Source of the DNA: Megaustenia siamemsis
Taxonomy: Eukaryota > Mollusca > Gastropoda > Stylommatophora > Ariophantidae
Assembly (NCBI GenBank): GCA_032433765.1
Contig: JAVIAB010000139.1
Coordinates: forward strand, 40,683,576 to 40,747,575
DNA length: 64,000 bases
Direction: 5' to 3'
The notes beneath the pieces were generated by a model, which was not told the DNA's origin, searched no databases, and was given only the letters and a program-made list of their open reading frames with translations. A program made the translations under genes and the position numbers. How positions within the stretch are numbered: the first letter of the stretch is position 1; the number at the start of each line of letters is the position of its first letter. Shown here in pieces: positions 44,457 through 57,700 of this stretch.

Positions 44457-47400
44457 GTGAACTATCAATGTTCTTTGCGGTTTTTTATTTATTTGCTTTC
44501 ATCAACGTATTAAGAACCCATTTTTTTTTGCATCCATATTCTCTAAATTAAATGGAACCCAGGTTTAAATTACAGAAAGGTCGAGCAAGTTTCGTTTCTC
44601 TCCATCTGAGATGACAAAAAAGATCCCAAACATCGCAACGGCACTGGATATGCACCATTTATTTGTCCTTAGAAGGAAGGATGGAAGAAAGGATGGATGG
44701 ATGGATGGATGGATGGATTGGAACATCTCAACGACACTGGATATGCACCATTATTTGTCCTTAGAAGGAAGGATGGAAGAAAGGATGGATGGATGGATGG
44801 ATGGATTGAAACATTTCAACGGCACTGGATATGCACCATTTATTTGTCAATATTATCGAAAGCGAGGGTGTGGATGAGTAACATCAAAAGATGGACAAAT
44901 CAGTCAATGACAACCTGTACAATCAAAGCAAACAAGAGACATAATAGAATGGCGCTCCACGGTAGCCAAACATCGATGCGGAGACGGCACTCAATGATGA
45001 CGAATGGTGATTGAAAGCCCATGAAACAACCTAGACATGAAATAACAGCCGTAATGATATTTGTGTAGATGTCCCATATCGAGTAAGTGTTTAGGTGTAG
45101 GAGTTGAGCTAATTTGTAGCACTATATTGGTCTTTATTTAAAACCTTTAGATTAGTCATAACTGAATGATCTCAAAAATACATTCTAAGTTTAGCAAAGA
45201 CACAATTTAATAGCTCAAGTAATAATGTAGTTAGATATGTGCTGTTTGATTTCTTTTACTGCTTAAACCAACTTTTAAATTAAAAGTACATTTTCACTCA
45301 ATCGTGAACTGAAATAGTGCACAGCTCAGGAGTAAGCTACTGGATTAATACCGTCGGTCACTCGATCTGCATGTCTTAGCTTATTGGAAAAGAAGAAAAC
45401 TAAGCCATATGAAATAAAGAAAACGAAAGAGAGACAGGAAGGAAGGAAGTAAGGATGGGAGGGAGGGGGAACCAGAAAGAAAGGAAGGGAGGAAAGAAGG
45501 ATGGGAGGGAGGGAGGTAGGGAGAGAGGGAGGAAGGAAGGATGGATGGATGGATGGATGGATGGATGGATGGATGGATGGATGGATGGATGGATGGATTG
45601 AACTAAAATAGTCCATTACAGACTCCAATACCATATAATTCTCTACCGCACAGCTAGATTTTACCATAAACATTTAGCTGGGGTCATCTTTAAAGCGAAC
45701 GGCCAGGCCTTTTTCCCAGAGCGTGAACTCTATATAGTAATCATTTTACCTGGTGGCTGTGTAAACCACAGGAGTTTTTGCAATTTTCGGGTGCTGTTCG
45801 CGGCATTCGAACTCGGTTTCTCAACAATGGACGATAGGCGGTGAGTACTTGCGAAACTACAGCGCTGCGGCTAAAAATACATTCACTGCTGGGAATTCCC
45901 GATACTATATAACACCAATGAACTCTCTTTCGCACTTCATTTGACATAGATTTGTTGCAAAAAATATTTATCATTTTCTGAAATGCTATGTTGACCTGGG
46001 CTATTCTGCTTTTATTTTGTGATGCATCCTGCATACAACTGCACTACCGTGGTATAGTTTCATCGCTGGAATCCATGGATCGGGCTGACATCATCAGTGC
46101 CCTCCGAGATGTGGGAAGAGCACAGGACTTCGATAACCACATATCCACGTCACTCCTTCAGATGAAAGAGATGGGAGTTAAGGTGGGCACAGCCAGAATT
46201 GAGAAACTTAGTGAGCGTGTAAGAAGACTTATCAACCAACACAGAACTGATGTCGTCAGTCGCTGGACTCTGCGGGACTTGCGGAGGAAGGGATCTGAGC
46301 ACCTATGGACATGTTCGGAGTGCAATGATGATGACCCTCAAATAACTCAATCCATGTTCCCTCCTTGAAGTAGTAAGCAGACAAATAAAATATTAAAAAT
46401 TATGCGGGGTGGCGAGTAGAGCCGCAGAACACATGTAAAATAAGGACAAAACGATATAGAGAAGTTAAACTATTAGAGAGATAAGACAATGTTGGTGAAC
46501 AAGACAAGGGGCCGTGGTAACTAGTTTTGGAAAACACCCGATTGGGCTACCAACGTTAGGACAACCTGTATTCGATTCCCGCTGGAAGCAGTGTGAGTTG
46601 TACTCGTGGTTGATAAAAAAAAAATACACACGCGGTCGACCCAGCCGTTGGCAGAAATGGGTACCAGCGGGAAGGTGAGGGATATCGTCTCGCATTGTGA
46701 GTTTCGATGCTTGAAGCGACATTATCCAGAAGTCTCTGAACACTTCTAGAGAGGCAGCCGAGCACATATGGATGAAAACTCGCGCCTAAGATGCCGATTA
46801 TCTCGTACTTAGAGACAAGACAAACTACGACGTTTCGGCAAATGCCTCATCAGATACAAAACAACACGTTACTAATCTGAAGCGACAAATATAAACGCAT
46901 AATTATCGCTTCAGATAAGTATCATATTCTTGTGTCCCTCATGGAAGAGAATAACAGCGGTGTCAAATAACAATAGCAAGAGTTGAGGCAGACAGGAAAG
47001 TAGGACAACACCTATCGCATTGCTGGATACAATACTCCTAACTACAGAATGAATACATGATGTTTGCAAATATATATGTTTAACAATAAGCATTTCTCAG
47101 AATAATTATCGGACGCTTGGTAAGAGTGAGACCAGACCGAACAACATTAAAAGCTTTTTGCCTCAAAATAGTAGGAAAGAGGATAAGAGGGAGACTTAGA
47201 AAAAGATAGATAGGCGGAATAAAAGACGTATGCAAGAACCAAAACATTCTATTTTAACATCGTCCGGTACGCCAGTAACAACACAACATCTAAAAAGGAA
47301 GTGTCAAAGGAACAAACAACACAACATCTAAAAAGGAGTGTCAAAGAACAAACACACAAACATCTATAGAAAGTAGTTTATACTATACATCTCGTTTCTC

Positions 47401-47893
47401 CTGTGATGCTTCAAGGCGACAGCACATAATACAGAAAGAAGGGACTCATATCTTACGTGTGTCTGTGTTTAGTCATATCTCATATCTTAGTGTGTATTGT
47501 GGTTAGTCATGTGTCAGATCCTTGTGTGTGCATGGCTATGTTAGTCACATCTCATATATTGTGTGCATGATTATGTTAGTCAATCTCATCTTTGTGTGTG
47601 CATGTCTGTGTTAGTCACTCTAGTGACTCGGCAGATGGTGCTCGTTAATGGAGGGCCGACCATCTTAAGGGCAGAGTCCCCCTACAGAAAGGATCATCTG
47701 CTGCATTGCAGGAAGATTGGGGACAATCAAAGGCTAAGGAAAGCTAACCTGAATAAAATGCTGCGAAATCGGATGCACTGGGCCACTGGCGCAGAACACA
47801 GTGCAACGTTTTAACGGGGTTCAATCAGAGTGGATCTGCAGACTCTGACTTTATGTGAGAGTCTGGATTCTACTCTGATTGAGTCCTGATCGC

Positions 47894-47925
<32 letters not shown>

Positions 47926-50900
47926 AAGAATGGACAGCACATGAAAACAGAAAGAATGGACAGCACATGAAAACAGAAAGATTGGACAGCACATAAAAAA
48001 AGAAAGATTGACAGCACATGAAAGCAAAGAATGGACAGCACATGAAAACAGAAAGAATGATCAAGCAAGCATTACATTTGAATAAATTGTTGCACTGTTT
48101 ATATTTCAAGAGGCCATTTCCCATTTTTTTTTATTACGTGACTGCCATTTCAGATAATCTGCTCTGTTATTGCGGATGCCTTCATTTCCTGTTCTGGCCG
48201 CTTTCATGTGGATGTTCATTGAAGGATTGCACATCATCTTTATGCTCGTTCAAGTCTTTGATGCTTCGAGATCCAGGCTGCCCTATTATTATCTGTCTGG
48301 TTATGGTAAGTTCTTCTTTAAAAAAAAAAAATTCACCTCCAAGACTAGCTTATTTTAATTAGTGGTATTATTGTTAGTATTTCTTTACAGACAGCCGGGA
48401 GAATGCATTTTTTACCAATTGTACAGATGCGATCAAATTAATTATGTTTTGCTTCATTCAATGTATCTAGATACTCCCATAATTTTAATCCAAACAGTAT
48501 GTAACTAATTTTATTATGGTTTATCTAATGTACCGCAACATTCATTTTTGTCATTTGGTTTCAGGTGTCCCATTTGTGATTGTTGGAGTTTCCTGTTTGT
48601 TCTTCTACAGAGGTTATGGAACTGACCAATTGTGAGCATTGAATTATTCCACTCGTAACTGTCTGAAACGTTGCAATATTTTACATCAGACGTATAGAGA
48701 AACTATTTCACCTAATGTTAAGGAAGATAAATTAAAGTTCCAATATTGAAGAAGAAAATGTATATGAAAATTACAAACACTGTATTAAAGTAATACACAA
48801 AATGAGATATCAAAAGATTGCAATTATTTAAATCTCTCTCAGACGAAAGCTAAACGTAACAAGAAAGTCAAAATCAGAAATGAAAATAAAAACAAAGTGT
48901 AGATGAAGCACACATTCTGAGATAGGCCCATAAAAAACAAATAAAAAGACGTTGACATAGAGCATGGTTACCAACAAACCTTAAGCAGGAACTAACAATT
49001 GGTGAAACAACTAACATTGAATTAGTCACGTTGGATGACACATAAACTATTATGCAAACAAAGCTTGATTCTATATTGTCTCACTTCTGGTAGCCTAGGT
49101 GTTTTCCTATTCACTCGTGTCGCAGCCTCCTTTGACTAATTTCCTTGCTACAATTTAATATGTAAAGTGTGTTCAACAAATTATATTTGATAATAAACCA
49201 ATGTGAGTAACATAGATCTCTTATTAGTGTTGTGGTTACATTTTAATAATTTGTAGTTTAAAATTGTGGTTGTAACAACACTTAAAACATAACAATATTT
49301 CATTTTCTGTCATTTTTTTTTTTTTTGCTTAGCTGTTGGCTGACAACTGAGAGGTACTTTGTGTGGGCGTTTGCGGGACCTGTTGCTATGATTCTTTTGG
49401 TAAGATCTTGTTGGTATATGTGGATTTTTGTTAACCTCTAGTTCGCCAAGTTGAGTTTGGGAAGGTCATTAACAGTGAGGGACACACTAGCTACATCACA
49501 TCAAAATGCTCTAGTCTGGTGAAAAGAAGAAATGAACACAATGAAGGCAGCTTTTGAAGTTAGAAAGATCGTATGCGCAGAAGGGACTCACATATCAAAC
49601 ACTACCATTGAATTAACTTCAGAGAGAAGGCAAAGTAGAGACAAAGCAAGGATAACTGATAAAGAAAAATGAAAAACAGATATGAACAGTGTAACAATAG
49701 ACATGAGAACCCTTTGAGGTCACAGCAAAGCTAGAACATATAAAATAAAACACACAAAAATGAGATAAGTGAGTCTGCAGATAACACTAGACTAAATAAC
49801 AAAGCAACGTGTCAACTATAAGATAAACACAAACAAAAAAGTTTGAAAAAATAATAAGCAGCAGCAGATGAAACAAATATAAATACACACACACAACAAG
49901 ACATCATGTGTCAACCAATGGTACAGAAAGGAACAGCTCTAAAACTGAGTAAATAAAGGAGTCCTGAAAAAAAAAATGAAATGTAAAAATGAGAACAAGA
50001 TGTGAAATAAGAGGAAAGAATGAAATGAGTAATTAATTTTACGTGAGTTTAGAAAGCTGGCATTAGGTTAAGTTATCAATGATGAACAAGCTGCATTCAC
50101 AAGACCTGTGTGGACCAGAATTAGGGCACATTGCAGAATGAAGGAACATTATTGTTGTCCTACGCGACCCCACAATAAATATAGGCACTAACTATTTTGT
50201 TGTTTTGTGGTCAAGAAAAATAAATGTACAGAAAACTAAGCACGCCCACCTCTCCCCCTCCTCCGAACAAAAAACAAAAAACCCAGGACGTTATGAGAAT
50301 ATTAGTTGCTTAGAGGTAAAACACTGACTTGACAATAAAATAATTGTGATTCAATTCCAGCCTGCTACTCTACAAACTGAACAAGAAATTTAATTGACTC
50401 TTTGAGTTGCTGAAGGTTTGGATAATGAGTGAGAACACTCACACATTGTTTTAACTTCCTTAAGCATGTCCTTAATTCTTCTTTCATTGTCTATGCTATT
50501 CTCAACATTCTTCTGTAAAACCACATTTATGTCATCTCCATGAATGTTCTGTCTCTTATCCGATTGTCCTGAATGCACTTCCAAGACTGGTTAAAACAAA
50601 CAAAAACTAAAGAATTATTTTTCACATCTTCATTATGTGTTGTCTAATATCTTGTCCCTCCTGTGTGTTGTCAGGGCCTCATTATGAGGAAAGTAAAGAA
50701 TAGTGACACTGTGACCTTCCAGGCATGTCGTAAGAGGCGACTAAGGAGGTTGATCGATGGCTTGACAAGCTATCATTGTAAAAAGTATTGTTATGGGAAC
50801 AGCCATAGATTTTAGAAGCAGTGATCTCTGCAATATGTGCCATTTTGGCACACAAGGTTTCTGTTTTTGAGATTGTGGTTCTGCTCTATGTGTCGTCTTG

Positions 50901-51636
50901 CGGCTTGAAAGGACAATAGATAGATAGAATATCTTGTTCAGTCTGAAATGCAGCTTTTGCCTGAACTATTCTACTACATCTCATATGTTATGATAAGTGT
51001 AATACTTTACAACTCTATAGAACAGTTTGCTATTTTCTCGTACATCTCATCTGTTACGATAACTTTTAATACTTTACCTCTCTATAATGATGTATGCAAT
51101 TCTTCATCCCATCTGCTATGAACTTTAATACTTCACCACTCTATGACACTGTATGCCACAAGACATATTTTACACTATACACAATATTTATAATGATTCA
51201 TTTTCTGTAATGTTTGCCTTATATCTCCCTTTCAGATCAATGCACTATTTCTAACGTATGCCATGAGCACTGTGTGCAGACATGCAGAATATGTATTCAG
51301 CGGAAAGGACAAGGCTACTGGAAGTGGTATCAGGTACAATAATTTATGTTTGCTAATAAAATGATACAGGTAAAGCCACTCTCCAGGCTATTCAAATAGC
51401 AGATTTATCAGATATAACTTTACAGTGAATAAACTTGAATGTCACTCACCTGCCAGGCAGTTATATAAACAGAAATATCCGTGTGAATTATCACACTGAT
51501 ATTGTGTTATCGTCATACATAGAGTTGCTTATAACAAACAGTAAACACATGTGTTTTTGTGCGATAAGAAAGGAAAAGAAGCTAAGTGATAAGAGAGCAA
51601 AATTAGACTCATAAACGTCCTTAAATATTTTACTTT

Positions 51637-51709
<73 letters not shown>

Positions 51710-54700
51710 CCTATATCAATTCTAACTGTATACTGAGAAATCTCAGAAAACAAAAACTCAGAAAAACTGACTGAAAACGCAGCTCAAAAATGCTCCTTGA
51801 GATGCTCAATTATATTTTGTAAATTTTTAATGAAAATCATGTAATTTGAGCACATAACTTCTACAATTCTTCTTCTTCTGCTTCTCTTCTTTCCGTCCTC
51901 ATTTGCCTTTCAGTGTCGAAGTGTATAACTTGAGCACATAACTTCTGCAATGATATAAAAACTGTAGTTTGATTAGCAAGTAAACTAAACATTTATAGCT
52001 AGCTTGTTTCAAAAGATCACCTTTAAAATTAAGAGTAAATGATTTTGTTCAAGCAAATGATAAAGAAAGTAGAGGAAACGGAGATGAGTTAGTGGAGAAA
52101 GATACTGCGAAACTCATGGACAAAATGGAAGACAAACTTGGAGGTTCTCAGACCAGTATCGGAACAGCACAATCTAAAGAGTAACATAATGAGAGAACTG
52201 TCATGTTTCTTATGGATGTGTTATGAGAAGATAAAGGTTCACTTGATTGTCGTTTGGAAAATGAAGGCAAAGTGAAAAAGAGAAAGACCAGATAGAAGCA
52301 TTTAACCAGGTTATCCAGGTGTCACAATTAATTGAAAGCTGCAGACGTTATTTGAAAGACAGCAAAAGGATATAGAGAACAACAAAAGTATAGAGAGAAC
52401 AAAATTGTGCTCTTTTATTTCTTTGTAGTATATTAATTTCATTGCGAGCTCCTACATTGATCTTTCCATACTCATTTTGGAACTTGAGTTTTCCCAGGTA
52501 TTTATTATATTCTATGTGGATGCTAGTGCAATTTCCTTTACTCTAGTAAAGTTACGTATGTTTTTGGGCTTTCCTTTATAGTCCTACTGTGTACTGTGAT
52601 GGCCCAAGCACTTAAAGGGTTAATTCCTGGCATTGATATTTGTGTAATCTTTCAGAACTACAGGCAACACCCCTCTGGCATTCTTCCGTACTGCCATAAA
52701 GAATTGTTTCTGCAGCTGGAAATATGTGGTGACCATGACATGTGCTTTTCTGTGCATACAAATATTTTACTTCCTCTGATCCATTCATTTCATCTCTTAG
52801 AGAATGATAAGATTTTTACTTTTCTGGGTTTTTTTTTTTTTTTTTTTAATATTTTTTTTTTGGGGGAAGGGGCATATTTTAAACTTCTTTTCAAGTCTGA
52901 TAGAAGAGGTCATGTTATTATCATCGTCGTTTATGCTGTCATCACTTTTATCCGCACTTTTTCTAGAATCTTTTCCTCCCAGTTTTGATTTAAAACCTGA
53001 CTGGGAGCTTTGTCATCTGCAGTTTTATCTAATTATCAGCTTGAATCATTGACATTTTACAAATGTTTCTTTACTTTATCACTGCTTCCTGAGTAACATT
53101 TTACAAATGTTTCTTTACTTATCACTGCTTCCTGAGTAACATTTACAAATGTTCTTTACTTTATCACTGCTTCCTGAGTAACATTTTACAAAGTTTCTTT
53201 ACTTTATCACTGCTTCCTGAGTAACATTTTACAAATGTTTCTTTACTTTATCACTGCTTCCTGAGTAACATTTTACAAATGTTTCTTTACTTTATCACTG
53301 CTTCCTGAGTAACATTTTACAAATGTTTCTTACTTTATCACTGCTTCCTGAGTAACATTTTACAAATGTTTCTTTACTTTATCACTGCTTCCTGAGTAAC
53401 ATTTTACAAATGTTTCTTTACTTTATCACTGCTTCCTGAGTAACATTTTACAAATGTTTCTTTACTTTATTCCTGAGTAATTTTGACAACGTAACATTTG
53501 TATCTTTGGTACACCCTTAACCTAATGTAAGGCCGTGCAGGTTCTGAATCCAGAAATGATGGATCAACCTGAATAGAATGTTCTGCCCAGCAGTTGTGTA
53601 TTGAGCAAACGTTCCAAAAAGAGGCTGCTCAAATGCAATTATCCTGAACTTGGTGAATAATGGGAGCCGCGATAGCTCAGTGGTTAGTGAACTGGACTAC
53701 CACGGACAAGGGGTAGGGTTCGATCCCAACCGACGGCTTCAGGGTTCCCAGCCTTAAATGGGTACCGGATTTTTTTATGGGAAAGTAAAGCAGCACAGGC
53801 GTAATACTGACCACATTACCCCTAAAATCATGTGCTGAAAGTCTGTAAAATATAGGGTCACTAACACCATATTTCCCTATACGCCACTTGGCGTGACGGG
53901 GGTACTTTACTTTTACTTTACTTTGGTGAATAATAATAAAAAGTATTGAGCTTAATACAATTTTGTGTTTACTTTACAATGAATTATTGAGAACGCTCTT
54001 AGGTGTGCTTAAAGCCATCGAGATGTTAATATGTTCAATCTTTGCAGCATTGGTTATTTTGTTTTATGTTTCCTCTCTAGCGAACACCAAAGGGACTTAA
54101 TTTTGCGTGAATATAAGTTGTTCCCCCTTTTCCAACCAGTAACTGCGTGCTCACATGCCCTTTGCCATACAGAAGATATCTTTTGAGATCAGGAGTGCTC
54201 TAATTTTTTGTATCGTCGAGAATTTTGGTTTTAGGCAAATGTTTCTAATTAATTTTGGCCTTTTCTTTTCACTTTCTAACTGTAAGGATTTTACGTGTGC
54301 AGAGTACAAACAAGGCCTCCTGTTCTTTACCGTTATCTGAGAGGGCTAGAGATCGAATATCACAAACAAGAAACCAGGGAAGAATAAACCAACGAAGAAG
54401 CAGAGATTCGAAGATTCCCCCCCCCCACCCCGGCAGTATTTTAACCAGAACCTTCTTGTCCAGTGGCTGACGTCCTATCCCTAGACCACCCGTCCGACAG
54501 CAGCAGCAGTGATGCATTAAGCATCGATTAATTTGTTCAGAGTGCTGTGATATCGATCTCTATAATCAGTCTTAATCGCTAAGAGTGGAAATGAGTTACA
54601 AGAAATGTTGGACATTATAGTGAAAGAAAGCAAAAATAAAGGACTCAGCCTTAATAGCAAAAAGACAGTAGTAATGGTAACAACAAAGAAAAAGACATCA

Positions 54701-57700
54701 CCTCAGTGCAAAATAAAAACAAATGGAACAATATTAAAACAGGTAAATGAATTTAAATATCTGGGGACAAAGTTAAGCTCAGATGGTAGGTGTACAACAG
54801 AGATGAGTTGCAGAATGGCTTAGGCAAAAGCAGCTTTCCAAGAAATGAGGAAGATACTACGCAATCTATTTTTGACAATAGAAACAAGAAAAAGAGTTCT
54901 TAAATGTTATGTAGAGCCAGTCTTAACATATGGACGTGAAGCATGGACAATAGGACAACAGACAAGAAAATCATTGGAGGCTATAGAAATGTTTTACAGA
55001 AGAATGTTGAGAATACTATGGACAGCTAAGAAGAGTAATGAAAAATTTCTGAAAGAGCCCCAAAGCAAAAAGGGAGCTAATTTGCAATATTAGGAAGAAA
55101 CAATCATCGTTTTTTTGGCTATGTAATGAGAAGAGAACAAGCTGGAATATATCGTAACAACTGGGACAATTGAGGGCGAAGAGATAGAGGGAAACAAAGA
55201 GAGAAGATACCAGACACTTAAGAGAATGGCTTGGCAGAAGGTCAACAATGAAAAATAAAAAGAAAGTACCCCCATCACGCAAGTGGCGTATAGGGAATAT
55301 GGTCTTAGTGACCATAAATTTTACAGACCTTCGGCATATGATTTGTGGGGTAATGTGGTCGGTATTACGCCCGTGCCGCTTTACTTTCCCAGAAAAATCC
55401 AGTACCCATTAAAGGCTGGGTGAACCGGAAGCCGTCGGTTGGGATTGAACTCTACCACTTGTCCTTTGTAGTTCAGTTCACTAACCACTGAGCTATCGCG
55501 GCTCAAGGTCAACAATAGAAATATAAATAACTGTCGTGATCGAAGATTGTGGAGAGGCATGATCACGTACGCCAGCAGGCTTGGTACTTGATGGTAATCA
55601 ATCAACAACCTATCAGATTTAAAACAAACAGGTTATATATGGACATGTGCTTGTATGCTTTGCATTATCTGTTGACAAGGACTGAACACCAACATGTCTG
55701 TTCTGAGTGCAGGGACGTTTATTCTTCATGTCAGTTAAAAATGAAACTGGGTTGAGTAGTCTAGTGGTATCACTTCAGCCTCTGGACAAGTTGGCCTTGG
55801 GTTTGAAACCCGCCGCAGAAGGTGGGAGTTTTTCATTTCGTATCTATGGTTTCATCGTAGCTTTACCCAACCCAGGTCTTCTGGGTAGTGAGATCTGAAG
55901 TCTAGCCCTCTCTGGGTAGTGAGATCTGATGTCTAGCCCTCTCTGGGTAGTGAGATCTGATGTCTAGCCCTCTCTGGGTAGTGAGATCTGATGTCTAATT
56001 TCTTGGAGATCGGCGAAAAAAAACAGGAGGTCCTGTGTGCACTTGCGCACGTTAAATAATTATTGGCAGATAAAAGTCTAAAAGAGTAGGTCAAATATGG
56101 CCATTGTCTGGTCAAAAGTTGTTAAAGCAAACCTACTTATGTCAAAGATGGATGTGTCAGACCTAAAGGAGCAGATATCATTGCATTTGTCGCAATCTAA
56201 CGACACATCGCATCCGCTACCAATTAATGGTAAAAGCTAATGGAGAAGAGTAAAAGAAAATATCACATTTATTAAATAAATTCATAGATGCTTGTCTTAG
56301 ACTGCAAAACAGTTTTTTTCTAGATTCAGTCTATTCATAGTCATTGAGTGTCATTACCGCATCGAAGATTGGCTAACGTTGGAGCGCTATTCCACTGTCT
56401 CTTGCTTTGATGGAGCAGGTTCTCATAGGCTGAATTGTCCATCTTTTGATGTTACTCGTCCTTATAGTCTTGGTCTGCCTCTGCCTCTTTCACCTTGTAT
56501 ATTCCCTTCCAAGATTACTTTTAGTAGGTTGCTGTGTCTTTTAGCATGGCCTAAAAATCTCATTTATCTTGATTGAATTGCATTTAGTAGTTCTCTTTTC
56601 CTGTTTAGTTGTTTTAAGATTTCATCGTTTTTATTTTTTCGTTCCACCTGATTCTTCCTATTCTTCTATAAATCCACATTTCAAAAGTTTCAAATTTTCT
56701 GTTCTATTTTCATTTCATGTTTTCTCTTTGTTTTCAATCTTTTGCGTTTCCTAAAAATGAGTAGTGACTTGCAAGTGCAACATTATTTTAAGAAATACGA
56801 GAATTTAGTAAAAGAACAACATACCTGTATTTTGTTCACTATATTACTGTGCCACCATGTTAATATATATAATATTTTTAATGAACATAATGTGCAACAC
56901 CGCATTGTAACAAACATTTATAAATAAAATATCGCCTGGATATGAAATTGGCACATCACCTGGAAACAGAAAAAAATGTTTCATTAATTTGACTTTTTAA
57001 TAAGTCTAGTCTTTTACAGAGTTTAACTAGTTGTCATTGTTTCAGCATCATCAAAAACATCAAAAGAAATTGAGAGAAAACTAAACATTTTTGAAGACAA
57101 AAGCCTAGGAAAAAAAATCTGTGTACAATAAAATGAATTCAATATTAATATTGAAATAAGTGAAATGGCCAAGCAGCCAAAGATCTCATTTACAATTAAG
57201 GAAAGAAGACGGACATATGTCGGATACATGATGAGAACTGACAACAATAAAATACTAAAACAGGCTCTACTATGGGAAACATCAGGATACATAAAAAGAG
57301 GAAGACCTAAAGAGGCATTAAAAAGAACACTTATAAAAGAAGCAAAGTTGGCAGGCATAGACTCATTAGATAAGATCAAACATCTTATCCAGAAGAGAGA
57401 TGGGTGGCGAAACACACCACCAGCTTTATGAAACATCTAGTGCCCAGGAAGAATCAAGAATGGTTTCATGTATTTTTAAATGTTTGTTAACCAAATGTGT
57501 TTTCTCAACAGGGCTTGGGTACAGGGAGCATTGGCTCTTGAAGTCCTTCTTGGTCTGACCTGGACTCTTGGTTATTTCCTGATAAATGACGGCAGCCTAC
57601 CCCTGGCCTACATCTTTTCAATTTTGAATAGTCTGCAAGGGCTCTTTATCTTCTTCTTTCACTGTATTCTGAATAAGAAGGTATGTTATCATCCATTTTG

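Larger units (their letters stand above)
54600..55590 (+). mobile_element. LINE family B', split by a SINE
   Basis: Outer parts 54600-55249 and 55505-55590. Reads [20 protein letters not shown], then [60 protein letters not shown] and, beyond the [23 protein letters not shown] sequence. Contains in-frame stops (for example near 54822) and frameshifts. It is one of the longer copies of the family here. Confidence 0.88.

Noticed and set aside
46075..46366. Conserved small host gene (three copies in the window)
   Set aside because: The copy at 3671-4070 extends upstream into an RNase H motif of LINE polyproteins, so it is the end of a retrotransposon ORF.
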